Source: Tricholomella constricta
Lineage: Eukaryota; Basidiomycota; Agaricomycetes; Agaricales; Lyophyllaceae
NCBI GenBank assembly: GCA_013368375.1
Contig: JAACJP010000018.1
Coordinates: forward strand, 434,001 to 498,000
Direction: 5' to 3'
Length of the DNA: 64,000 bases
Shown: one piece after another, positions 1 through 13,350 of the stretch
How the letters are laid out: each line of letters starts with the position of its first letter
Position numbering within the stretch: the stretch's first letter is position 1
The notes under the pieces: generated by a model
The model's database searches: none
Seen by the model: the letters and a program-made list of their open reading frames with translations, nothing else
Told to the model about the DNA's origin: nothing
Translations under genes and position numbers: made by a program

Positions 1-474
1 TCGTCGGTGCTCCCTATCTCCATACTCAGCTTGGCGCGTTGACAGTGGCCAGAAATGGTGTTCGTTCGTCCCTCGCTTCCCTTTGTGTCTCGGTGACATG
101 CCCCGTTGCGAGCCTTGTACTTATGGTCCTCGCCTCAGTCGCTTTCAGGATAAAAACATTCCGGCTTCGAGCCCTTGATGCTTCATCGATCACTTAAACA
201 GGACATCACCTGCGATCTGTATCTGCTCCTAAAGCGCTGCAATGATCTCGGACTGTAACTCTTATCATTGCAACACTCCACATGCCATGTAATCAAATTG
301 ACATCGGGATCACTGGTTACAGATTATGTGCGGCCATTACACCTGCTTTTAGCCAATGTTAACTCCTGCGCATTCCTCGCATCCCCGCTAAGTTCGGGCA
401 CTCGTGCCATCTGCTTTGGTTTGCATGATATCTGGTACTGGTACAAATTTGGAGGATGAAAGTTTTCTGATGGC
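1..474. other. 3' flank, no gene seen
   Basis: This stretch lies downstream of the zinc-finger gene. Short open frames on both strands show no domain, no splice pattern and no protein-like composition. It may include the 3' UTR of the neighbouring gene. Confidence 0.5.
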
Positions 475-1569
475 CTACTCGACCCTATTTTTATCCTCGA
501 GGACGCTTTGGAGGCTGTCGAACAACCGTGGAAGTGTTTCACTGAGCATTTTCCGCAGCTCGCTGCTGGGGCTGGCCTGGGTCGTTGTACGTCTGGTGCT
601 TTCCAGCTGTTTTTCTGGCGGTTTTGACTGCGAATCAACGCGTCTAAGAACTTCTTCCTGGATAATTCTGAGTTGTGGTCGTTCATCCAAGACGACACGT
701 GAATCTCACCATGGTTCCAGCGAAGCAAGTGCTGACGGCATCCAACATATCGTCAACTTGGCGACGCGTGTAGATGGGCTTCTCTTTGCTTTTCCTACTC
801 CTGTGCCCACCATTGTACTGCTGGACACGCCGAGGATATGGAGCAACCCGATTCGCCGAAGAGCAGCGTGATCTTGAAGGCGATAAAATACCCGAGCCCT
901 GGAGGAACGAGGCTCAGTACTTCGATGACAATGCGCATTCGATCATCCGCACGTACCACGGACGAGAAAGCTGTTAATTCTTCCAAGGTACTAAATTGAT
1001 CGTAAGGTAGTCCGTGTTGTTGCATATCAGGCATCGCTGTGGTCGCGAAAGAGGAAAGAAGGTCCTCTAAAGCTTGATCTTTGTCTGGACTGGATTGATT
1101 TGATGGGCTCGACGCCAGAGAATTTTGAGGGAGCAAGGACTGGGCACGGATTGGAGATTCGCTGTGGTCGGTGAGCATGGCATCGAAACCTTCCGGGCGA
1201 TTGAACGCTGATTGGAAGAAGAAATCCGTGGTGTCTCTCCAGCTAGTTTCGTTGCACAACAACGAATGGTAGTGGAGTTCATCGCTAAGAAAGGCCGTGT
1301 CAGGTGACCGCGATTGTCAGGACCAGATGTGGACAGACCCTCGCGAAAACCGCTCTTCGCAATTGGGACATTTGAATGGTAAGTTTCGCGTATCTTAGAT
1401 CACGGTCATGAGTTGGAGGATGGGGAATAAAAAAATTAAGCTCACGAATGACGAAATGTCTGCGGAGGTTGGACCTTCTTGTGAATGGGGTCTCGCAACT
1501 TGGACAATGGTATGCGCCATCATTAGGATCGCGACACAAGTCGTCGAGGTTAACTTGAGAGCTGCTCAT
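475..1569 (-). CDS. C2H2-type zinc-finger protein, putative transcription factor
   Basis: The ATG at 1569 opens a short N-terminus followed by a C2H2 finger (CPSC, then H-x3-H) whose last histidine is completed across an intron (1394-1445). A standard linker then leads into a second finger, CPNC-x10-H, continued across a second intron (1285-1338). The second finger looks like C2HC or is imperfect. The tail is Ser/Gln-rich (SSPSNQSS, LLSSF), then hydrophobic (VPPGLGYFIAFKI), and ends in a charged helical segment (MLSETLPRLFDSL) before the stop at 475. A last intron at 658-709 joins the frames well (TMEEVLRRV). The junction near 780-830, possibly a 40-bp intron, is uncertain. Two N-terminal fingers with a disordered tail suggest a fungal regulator. 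No target can be inferred. Confidence 0.7.
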
Positions 1570-2438
1570 GTGGGATAGTGCAATGTTTCCGGTCGTGGCT
1601 TGTTGCTCTTAAAGCCCCACCTCCATACTTATGCCCAATACTCGCGTCGGGAACTTCGCGTCCACCCTTGTAGGGTGCAAGAACCCTGCCATCCACCTTC
1701 TCCCTTCTCTTTCCGATCCAGCTATTCTTGCTTATTGGCAGCATCGACATTCTAGAATGACGCAACTCTGAGCCGAAGTGTGATCAACCGGCGTTGCAGC
1801 ATTCCCGAGTGCTGTAATGATGGAACGTCGTGGACACTTCTGGCAGAGCGCCACGATTATTACCTGTATCCCCTCTACATGGCCTAATGCTGATGCGAAA
1901 AACATAGCGTTTGGAGATTTTCGCACAGCGCTCATGACTGACGGAGCCGAAGTGAGTCGTCATTTTGAGGCCACTGCGCTTTTGGCGTGCCAAAACGCGG
2001 ATGAAATAAATGGTCCCGATTTAACCGGCGGCTATGTGCCTTAGGATGTCCGACCCCGTAGTACCGGCGCGAATAGTACGTAGTCGTTGATGGGGATGAT
2101 ATCGCAAGCGGCGCAAATGAATCAAATCGTCTTCAACGCTGCCAAGTAAAAAAGCATTAGGTACAACGGTAAAGTAGAGTACTTCCAGGACGTCAAGCCC
2201 ATAAACCGGTTCTTAATTCTGCCATCGACCCATGCGATGTTGAGACTTCGATCAATGCTGCTCGCGGCGATGGACAGCTTTGTACGTAGCAAGGTTGGCA
2301 CGCCAATACATGGATTCACGAGGAGGACTTGTTCTTTTTTCACAACAAAGCCATTGCAATAGTTTTAGCGCATATAAATGTTTGCCGTATATATCGTTGT
2401 AAAGACTACATATAACACACAGGTAAATAGAAAGTTTG
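1570..2438. other. intergenic, upstream of the zinc-finger gene
   Basis: No convincing coding signal. It lies between the start of the zinc-finger gene and the 3' end of the sulfhydrylase gene, so it should hold the promoter of the first and the 3' UTR of the second. Short open frames here lack domains. Confidence 0.5.
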
Positions 2439-4297
<1,859 letters not shown>

Positions 4298-5131
4298 GAT
4301 AATCTCAGGATGGGTATGGAATGGATTCGAAACGTCACTCGCTATATAGCTAAAAACTGTCCAGGTACAAAATATCCACGCGAAAGGAATACAGGCGGAA
4401 AGGACGTCGGAGGCATGTGTGTGAGGCAGAGCATCGTTGAGCAGGGAGCACTCAAGAATGCAGCTGCTGCTTACTCCAGCCTGATGCGAAAGCTGGTTCG
4501 GTTGAGGCTATTCGAGCTACCTTGAGCTCCTCTAAAAGGTAAGTTCAGATCGCGCACGTAAAGGCAGTGAGCACTACATACCCGATCACATAATATCATT
4601 TGAGTGGTAAGCGTGAGTTGGAGCAAGGAACGACTTGACAGGACAGAAACCCTGTTGGGAGCACCGAGGGGTCTAAAATTTGCTTGAGTATTCGGTTCGT
4701 AATGTTTGAACTTGGTCTTAACCATCGTTGGCGCTGATGATGGCGGTAAGATTGATCATTGATGATCTTGAGTTACGAGAACGTTCATTTGGCAGGGGCT
4801 GTACCCGGCTCAATTCAAATCGATCCCCGGACAGGCGTTAAGATATGCAAAGTGTCGAAAAATCTCCGTTGGATCTTTGAGCAGAGTAACGCGGTGACTA
4901 ACTCCAACGGTCAGATAAATGAAGCCAGGTATGGATATAAACGCGCTTACGACGGACCTATTCTTTTGCCCGAGTTCTTGTATTCGGGAACACGAAGTAC
5001 ACGGAAAATTTAGACGAACAAGACAGGTATACACAGATTGTGTAACCTCCAAACTATGAGAAGTACACTAAGGTATAGAGGGTGCAAAGATAAAGATATC
5101 CATTAGAAAGATCCACGAAAGGGGGTGAACA
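4298..5131. other. intergenic, promoter side of MET17
   Basis: Contains the upstream region of the sulfhydrylase gene and the 3' side of the next gene. An 84-codon open frame on the plus strand (4759-5013) has no recognisable domain and no splice partners. I see no other feature. Confidence 0.5.
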
Positions 5132-8100
5132 CTATGAGTGAGTCGTTGAATGAGAGTGAGACGACAGAGCTGCGACAAGCTCTTCGATTTCTTCCTCGCC
5201 ATTGAATGTTAAACGTCGGTTCCGCCCAACCGTATCATCAAAGGAGGATGTAGGTAGCGCAGGTGGTGGTGTGGTGCTCCGGGAGGCATTAGCTTCGCTC
5301 AGCGAATGAGCCTCGTCGAAGTACGAAGTAAGAAGCGACATGTGCTCCACCGGATGTCTCTCCGGCGGCGCTGGAAAATCCGACAGACCTGACATGCGCG
5401 AGGCGGTCGAAGTAGTCATGTAGCTGCTGCGCGTGGGATCGGCCAATGGCGGCTGGAGTCCGGATTTTATCCTGGGTTGTGGAGAGCGAGCTAAGATATC
5501 TTGTTCCTCAGTCCGATGATGTTGCGTATTCGTATATGACAACTGGCCCATAAATGACGATCGATGGTCGTTCGCAACAGGAGGTGGAGTTGAGACCGAT
5601 TCGACAACACCGACGCGGAATAGTTCTGTGAAAGATGAATTTTAGCTATACATACCTTACAAGTTTGCCGATCAGTACTGACCAGTTTCATCCTCATCAG
5701 GCTCAAGAGGTGATGAAGCCCGGGAAGATTCGACGTCTTCGGGGATGCGGGCCGAAGAAGGTTGGAATGGCGAGATCGTAGAATGACCACGTGGTGACCG
5801 TCCAGTCATTGAAGACTCTGGCGGCGAGGCCTCCTCGAATACGAATTCCAACGTGGAATCTGCGGGTCTCCTCGAAATCGAACTTGAGAGCTCTGCTGTC
5901 GATGCACGGGAATACTGGCTCCCATCCCGTTCAAGCGCCATGTGTTCCAGCTCCTCGCTCAGCTGGCGGGCCAGACTGGTAAGTCCACTTCCTGCTCGCC
6001 GCCGTGATCCGAGTGGGGTGCCAGTCACAGACACAGAGCTCTTCTCGGACGGTACCTTTTGATGTGTGGAAGAGTGGCCTGGTTTGTAAAACAGATCGTA
6101 GAATTGATCCAGGTCGTCGGGATTACCGAAGGAGCGTGGGGAATGCGGAGGAGACAAGCTCTCTGGCGACGTGCTTATCGTCCGGGGCCCAAGTAATTCA
6201 TACGACCGCGAGGAGCTGAGAAAAGGAAGCTCAGGAGGCGTTGCTTGCTGGTGTAACAACGGCGAAGAAGCAAATGTATGGGCGGAGTAAGGATCGGAAG
6301 GCTTTTTGTCCTGAAGCGTTAGGTGTGGGGGTCGCATGGCATCGTACTGCACAGCTTGTCTGTAGCTCCGCTTTACAGTGATACCAGCTGCCTGGGGCTG
6401 ACTCGAGTCAACGACCGTATGGTCCTCGCTGGTGCCCAACCCACTATCCCTGCTGGTCATCGGCCGCACAGCGTACGCTAGAGCTTCTCCAACACCAACA
6501 GTATCGTTGATGGCCCGCGAGTTACGACTTGAGGCGTCCGCGTCATCGCCGTTCTCCGACATGAATGGCGAATATTGGATCTCACCAGGCAGGATCTCCC
6601 GAACGATACCCGGCGACAGCTGTGCCCACATCTTTGCAGGAGGTGGTACATCACTGTCGTCCCGCGGACGGCGGACAAGGGGTTTGTTGTCAGGGATATA
6701 TGAATCCCGGGACGAGGTGTGTTGCGCATACGGATGATTTAGAACGGACGGAGACGGGGTCTCGGTTTCGCGAGAGAAAAGATCGAGGGCAGCGGTGCTC
6801 GCAGCTTTAGGCGTTTGGCCAGTAACTGCAGACTTGGAAGCCCCCGTATCATTCTCCTCCTTCTCACGTGGGGCATACGTGCTGTAGGAGTACAAGCCTC
6901 CCTGTGCATAAGGATGTGCAGGTAGCCGCATCGCGCCAAGTTCGAGAGGGTCATCAGCCGACGGGGGCGTGCTCAGCGCGATTCCAATTCTCGCATCGCT
7001 GGCTGTCGAGCCAGACGGAGTCGGCGAGTTCGAGGTCAATGGTGTCAAATCAATGGGGGCACTCAACGCAGGATCAACAAGTCTGATAATCTTCGTGCCA
7101 CCCCCCTTCAAAGCGCTCTCCAATCCGTTATCAGAGGTAGATGTACTGGCCCCGGTATCAGTACCCGCCAAGCCGCAGGTGGCAGTCTTTGCCACCCTAC
7201 GAGCGGAACGACCCCAGGAATCTGTGCGGGAGTGGCCCCGAGAATGTGATTTCGACGATTTCGACCAAGTCTTCGACAGAGAGTTCGAGTTAGAGTGTGA
7301 TGACTTGCTGAACGGACCGCTGCTGAGAGAGGCGACCTGAGCATCCGCGAGCTTTTGGTCTGTAACGACGGGTGCCCTGAGCTGGTTTCCGAGGTAGGCT
7401 CTAGCAGCGAGGAAATCGATGTTACTGGGCGGGGGCTCGTTGTGTCGTCTTCCCTTTTGCGTCAAAGACTTAGATCTGGCACGAGAGATGTTGCGCGTGA
7501 GCTTATTCTGAAAGGAGTGTGTGGCCTGCTCTTGCCATTGTTTGCGCTGGGTATCGAGCTTTTCCCCTTCTTCTAGCACTCTACACAAAGGCAGTTGAGT
7601 GGCGGATTACGAGAGGATTTAGTGGTGCACTTACCGGGCGAGTGAGGGAACAGGAGTCGGGAGATCTAAGTCATCGAGCGCCCAGCTTTTAGGTCGGAGC
7701 GGTTGATCTGTGCGTATGGGAAGTGGTAAGCCGTCCTGGGGAGGGAGTAGTCCAGTCTGTGACGTAGACGGGACCGCCGCCACTGCATCCATGTCTCTGC
7801 GTGTCTGACCAAGGTCAATGAGCGACCTCGAATGTGCCAGGACCCTCGAGGCAACCCCTTGCTCTGCCGTCTCATTTCTGAGGGGATTTTCTCCCAGTCC
7901 TCGTCGAATGGGGCTTCCAGGTGGGCTGACGATGCGGCCACTACTTCGATTCTCGATGTTATCGTGCTTGATTTTGAGCCGGGGACGGGGAAACAAAATG
8001 GCATCACACCATGTCTCCGCGGACAACCAACGGTCCTTAGGCTTAAAGGTGGGTGATGTTTTCGAATGAGGTCCTTTGGGTCGAGATAAAGACGAATTAC

Positions 8101-9343
8101 TGGTAGAGGCAACCCCAAGACGAAGTTCGGGGGTAGACGCAGAGTTCTTTAGCGGCTTGATACCTCTCTGGAACGGGAAGGAGCGGGGAATGGAGAACTG
8201 AGGTTGGGCAACATTTGCGCTGGCTGGCTTCTGTATGGGCGCAGGAGGCTGGGTGAACGTCAGCCTAGGGGCATCGACGTGCCGAGATGGGTCGGGCCGG
8301 GCACTGAAGGAGGGTGGGGCAGTCTGTGGGCCCTCGTCGACATGGGAAGTAGGGAATACGTATGCGTAAGGGTGTCTCGCGGAGGATGTTGGAGATGGGG
8401 TCATTTTTCCCGCCTTCGGTTCGTCGTTGGGGTATGTAGGTCGCGCGGTGGGGCTCAAATTTTGCGACGCTCTAGTAGAGAAATAGTACGAGTTGTAGTA
8501 ATCGTCGTCCTCGGCAGGCTCTGCATCACCATGGTTCCTACCTGTAGCAGCATTACTTCGACCCAGTAGGGAATTGGAGCCGGTTGAGGAGCTGCGACGA
8601 TGAGTTGCCGTCGTGGGTCCAATTCCAGACGGAGGCTGATTAGGGCGCGACAGCTTCCTCGCAAACAGTTTCTTTGTACTCCGACCAGATGGAGATTTAT
8701 TCCGTGCCTGACCGCCGAATGCAAATAAGCCCGTAAAACTCATCCGGTTGTTGTCTTTAGAAGAGTTCCGTTGATGCGTCGGCGGCATGGGGGATTCACC
8801 GACACCTCCCACAGCATCGAGGTTGATGTACGATGGCACTGGTGGCCGTTGGGAGGAAGAGATAGTCGAACGTCGCTGTGTCGCCATGCTGGCTCGACTG
8901 GGATCAACCATCCCCGAAGATACCGTCCGCCCAGATATTGCGGATTGCGCCCTATCTCTGTGTCTAGTGCTCGAGCCATCACGGTCACCGCTTCTCCCAA
9001 TTCTGCTATTGTCTCCGACTCCATTCCAATGGTCGTCTCCAGCATGAGAATTGCTTCCGACATCGTAACGCTTATGGAGCTCGATGCTGGCCAGAGCTGT
9101 GTCATCCTCGCCTTCCCCTCCGTTTATAGGGTCGCCCCAGCTGTCGCGTTCCGTTCGTGGCCGAAACGGTTCGCGCGGAGGCTCATAGGGCCCACTGTAC
9201 GGAATGTACCATTCGTCCTCCGTCCCCTGTTTTTCACTCCCCCGAGCGCGACTTGGCGACGCGCTGGATGATTTGAGCCCCAGGCCCAAGCTAAATCGAG
9301 ACAGACGAGAGAATGGAGCGGGATTGTGGGTTGTCGTGGCCAT
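5132..9343 (-). CDS. large intrinsically disordered Ser/Pro-rich protein
   Basis: Three exons (7635-9343, 5683-7580, 5132-5625) join in frame across 54- and 57-bp introns to give 1,366 aa. The start is the ATG at 9343. Nearly the whole chain is low complexity: Ser, Pro, Arg, Thr and Asp rich, with many SP/TP and RSxS-type sites that suggest heavy phosphorylation. No folded domain, signal peptide or membrane segment is evident. Short recurring patterns of the kind HPYAQ/HPYAY followed by small residues appear several times (around residues 320, 880 and 960), which may be linear motifs. The last 30 residues are acidic (EEEIEELVAAL). I do not recognise the family. A cytoskeletal, polarity or signalling scaffold would fit the composition, but that is a guess. 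Confidence 0.8.
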
Positions 9344-10180
9344 TATAAGGGAGAATTCGATGCCAGCGATGCGACACTAGCCGTACAACGGCGAACCTGA
9401 TTTGCCCCGCAGAAAGAAAAGTCAGTGATCTCGTTGAAACAGAATGACCGTAAGTTTTGACGAGCATGTTACTTACAGGACTTTCCGCCCTCAACGCTGC
9501 TGTGAACGACCACCGTGTGTATTGATGGAGGAGGGAAACCAGGAGATCAACTCTTGGAACCTGAAAGAAATTTCGCACGCACAATATTGGGAAGTTGATC
9601 CAAGCTTTTTTCTCGACCACGAGGCTCGCAACTCCGTTCCTCAATCGAGTTTACTCTTACAGGAGTCTCGCCCTCAACCGACATAAAACAAAAAGCCGTC
9701 CTTGAATAGTGCATAGCAAAACATGTTTTAAAGGTCCACGCCTCAGATAAGATCATATGGAAATAAGATCTGATCTAAGTATGGGCAATCAGCCCTACCA
9801 GTGCTAAGTAAAATGACAGACGCGTCATTCTTCATCTGCCCCCGCACACGCCAGGTAGAAACTGACGGTAACATAGGGTAATATACTATGAGCTGCAAGC
9901 TCTGAGCCCAGCGTATGATCTAGCACCCACAACGAAAGGGACATCGGAAAGAGCAGTGGACCTAACAAGGTCATATTTACGAAATCAACACGATCCCACC
10001 GGAATCCACCTAGAGCGCAAGCGAAGAAAACTCTGAGGATAGCCATGGATCCACCAGTGAATCATCTCATTTTATGTGCTGACGCGCAACATCAAATGGA
10101 ATGTCAGCCTCACGTCGCGCCATTCTGTTGCGACGAACAGTACGTTCAATATATGGCCGTCCAGTCACAGGGAGAGTACA

Positions 10181-10470
10181 CAGTTAGATCGAAGCATCTA
10201 ATTTGATGACAAGCATCTGTTACAGGTAGATGATTGAGCCTAAGCCGCGAAACATATAGAACAAGAGCTTCCCAGAAGCTCCTGGGTCTGATGCTTTGCT
10301 GTGCGTCAAAACGATCTCGATGGTGATATTCCAGAAGCCCTCGCCAGGTCAATCACGAGTCATCACGGGGAGGCGCAGTGATAGATCGAGGCTTCGCAGA
10401 TGGATGATTGAAACATATAGATCAAGACCTTTCGAAGACCCTAGGTCTGATGCCTGGGTGCGCATTCAGC
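10181..10470. repeat. degenerate tandem duplication, about 140-bp unit
   Basis: Two copies share an ordered set of words: gatcgaag or gatcgagg, then gatgattga, then aaacatatag(a)acaag, then cctgggtctgatgc or ccctaggtctgatgc. The first lies at about 10186-10310 and the second at about 10382-10470. They have drifted by substitutions and small indels. Confidence 0.6.
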
Positions 10471-10878
10471 AGTGCGCAGGATTGTAACACATGGCGCACA
10501 ACTCAAATTATAGCTCGTCCCCCCCACGGTGGTCAACCCAAGTAGGTAGTATATAAATGATGTAACCAATTCGGCGAGCGGCATTGGTCGTGAAATCATA
10601 GTGTTTTCCTTGAGAGTCAGTCAAGGCCCAGCAATAAGCAGTAGGCGTTGATTATTTCTTCCAAGTCTGGCGAGAGGAAGCGCTCTTGCGCCGTCGCAGA
10701 ATATCGATACGAAAAAATAAAGGAGACATTCCTGCAATGACGGAAAGAAGCAACGTTTGAAGCCGCCTCATGTTCCTTCGCAGCGAGGTAAACAATCTGC
10801 AAATTGAGTAGGGCTAATGTCGTCGTCGAGAAGAAGCAAGCCATGCTTATCATAAACAAAAAAAAATGACCGTTGTTC

Positions 10879-10942
10879 AAAAAGAAAAAAAGAAAGGGAA
10901 AAAGGGAAAAAGGAAGAAAAAGAGAAAAGAGGAAAGAGAGAG
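10879..10942 (+). repeat. polypurine tract
   Basis: About 64 bases that contain only A and G on the plus strand, with runs of 4-7 A separated by G or GGG. It is simple sequence. Confidence 0.9.
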
Positions 10943-11935
10943 CAATCTTGCAGCTTGCTTCATGAAAGAAGAGAAGGCAGAAAGACATGAGCGGCTGGAT
11001 TCAAGAGTCGGAGAAAGCGCCAAGATTGCAAGACTTGGCAAGATGTCGAGCAACTTGAACCCTGAAATCTGATCAGGATGAAGATCTCGTTCCCTGATAG
11101 AAGTCAGCACAAAGCCCAAAGTCGTAAGGGCACCAGACACGACCAGAAGGGTTCAGGAGGAGAAAATAGGGCAGCGCCTCGCGTTCGAGTCGAGATCTAG
11201 ACACTGAGGCGAACGTGAGCTGACGCCGATATCCAAAGACGAAGTACAAGGTCGCTCGTAAACGAGCTTGTTGTCTTCCGATTGTCTTGCGGCATAGCCA
11301 GTCGTACAGAAAAAGCAAGCTTCAAATCCCTCGCTGCGGCGCCTGATGGCACCACGGCTGAGCGTAATGACCTAGTCGTTACATAATCTCGATATTTCTT
11401 CTTCCCGTTTTGGCCTTGGCCTTGTCGACAGTCGCGATTTCAACATGGCAAGGCTCAATTAATCCCCTCAAACGACACAAGTGGATGGCCTTAGTGCGAA
11501 AATACAAGGCAGGAAAGTGACAATGTCTTTGACCATTCGTAGAAGAAGTAGCGATTCTTATTTCAAAGGATCAGACAACTAACGGACACTTTTCCTTGAC
11601 GACCATACTAATCCGAGTGCCCTTCAACAAAATCGAATCGCGATTTTCGATGGCTAACGACTATCTACAGTTTCTCAACTTTTTGAAATATCCAGTTATG
11701 TTATTATAGCCTTCGACATCGTAGGTCCTGAGACGCGGGTACTCCAGGACCATTGGAACCAAGGACGCAGGGACATTTGTCAATGTTTGATCGCGCTGTT
11801 AACGATCGCCAAGGTGCTAAGTGCGGCATCAACGGAATCAAAATAAACGGCTGAGCAGGACAATGGGCACGCTCGAGCGCGCGCTCGTCTGGTCTATCCT
11901 GCGCCCGTCACACTGATCCAGCATAATCATTGAAA

Positions 11936-13102
11936 ATGCCACCCAATGCCTTACTTCCTCGTGGACCGCTGTCCAATACCGCCAGTGACTTCGCCGCCGT
12001 CAAATCACAGTGGCGAAACCCCAGCGACATCCCATCGATACTCACAATTATCGGTGGAGACATCATCCATGGCGCCCTCGCACAGCTCGTCTCCTCTCAC
12101 CCACGACCCTTCACCCCCGTAGCCTTTTCGTTCGGGTGGGTGGCGTACTCATTCTCTGCCATCCTCGCAGCCATCGGCTCCCGTCGCCTTGCACCACAGC
12201 CCGACTTTTCTTGCACCCTCATCGATGTTTCCACAGGATATCCTCGCGATATCAACTCCTGGGCTCTATCCCGTCTTGTACGTGATTACGAGGTCCCAAG
12301 TGTCAACACTGGTGGCCTCACCGTCGCATTCTTTCGCACGTCCCGTACAAAGCAAACCGGGGTCCCTGACCGCGATTGGGTGTACTACACTGGCGCTTTC
12401 GTCATATTGTTGCAGCTAGGCATTGCCGTCATCCCCGGTGCTCTATTCGGCAATTGGAACATTCTCATCGTCACCTTCGGCGGCACCCTCCTCGCTCAAG
12501 TGCAAGCTGCCCTTCCCCAGTGGCGGAAAGAGTTATGGGCTGCCCGGCCGGTGCCTCATGACAAACACGAGGTCGTATGTCTTACGAAGGGCAATGGCAG
12601 CCCTTACGTCCTCGTGGTCACCAGTGATCGGTGCGGACTCAGGCTCACGGACCTCGCCAGCGGGCGCGAGGTCCACTCCGTCACGACGGTCCCCATGATT
12701 TTCTTGCTCGCCGTGCTCTGGCTAGTTCATCTTTTCACAGTGCAGGGCATCAAGAGCGATTCCTGGTACTTGCTTGCAGTGGGGGCAGTCGGGATGCTCC
12801 AGAATGCCATTGCCTCGGGAGCACGGCGCACGCCTGGGGCGTTAGGCTTCCACCTTGATCCGGAAGAGGAGATTCACGATAAGAAGGTTTTCGTGGCCCT
12901 GCAGAAAGCGGAAGAGAAAGAGAAGAAGGTAGGACTTGCGCTTGTGGATACATTCTTCCCTGGCGGTCTCCGGCCGTCAGAAGAGAAGTGGAGGCAGGAT
13001 ATAAAAGCGAGGTATGCAGCAGAGAAGATGCACCGCGACGCCGTTGCTAGTAACCAGGAAATATCGACCGAAAAAGGAGCTTTATTGATAGGTAACATCT
13101 AG
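11936..13102 (+). CDS. multi-pass membrane protein of unknown function (388 aa)
   Basis: A single exon. The first ATG in frame is at 11936 (MPPNALLPRG); the frame itself opens two codons earlier at a TTG. Hydrophobic segments lie near residues 33-52 (IPSILTIIGGDIIHGALAQL), 60-85, 145-190 (two adjacent segments) and 238-285 (two adjacent segments). The last 90 residues are hydrophilic and charged with a Lys/Glu helix (KAEEKEKKVG). This predicts about five to six membrane passes and a cytosolic tail. The layout resembles conserved uncharacterised fungal membrane proteins, but I cannot name the family. Codon use and lack of introns give no sign of transfer. Confidence 0.85.
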   Translation: MPPNALLPRGPLSNTASDFAAVKSQWRNPSDIPSILTIIGGDIIHGALAQLVSSHPRPFTPVAFSFGWVAYSFSAILAAIGSRRLAPQPDFSCTLIDVSTGYPRDINSWALSRLVRDYEVPSVNTGGLTVAFFRTSRTKQTGVPDRDWVYYTGAFVILLQLGIAVIPGALFGNWNILIVTFGGTLLAQVQAALPQWRKELWAARPVPHDKHEVVCLTKGNGSPYVLVVTSDRCGLRLTDLASGREVHSVTTVPMIFLLAVLWLVHLFTVQGIKSDSWYLLAVGAVGMLQNAIASGARRTPGALGFHLDPEEEIHDKKVFVALQKAEEKEKKVGLALVDTFFPGGLRPSEEKWRQDIKARYAAEKMHRDAVASNQEISTEKGALLIGNI

Positions 13103-13350
13103 TCATAGGCTTATATCAGAATTATATACCACTCCCATACATACCACTCATGCATCGTTTTTGATCGGTTTTTGATGCGATATTAGGAATAAGCCGCCAC
13201 GTGGACTCCGTGCAGATACGGATATCCTAAGCCTGCAGGTTCAAGGAGTATCTCCAACTGCCTTTGGGAGACTAACTCCGTGCACAGTACTGGCTCAGCC
13301 TCGCGTGCTGTTCATTCTGCAAGTGCTCGACCCGCGAATCTTCAGGGTGC

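Larger units (their letters stand above)
9344..11935. other. 2.6-kb intergenic stretch without a supported gene
   Basis: Open frames here are short and lack domains. The longest on the minus strand (10617-10988) is the translation of a polypyrimidine tract. Two repeat features lie inside and are listed separately. The right part should contain the promoter of the membrane-protein gene at 11936. Confidence 0.6.

Noticed and set aside
10617..10988. 123-aa Phe/Leu-rich minus-strand open frame
   Set aside because: It is the translation of a polypyrimidine tract; no domain and no splice context.
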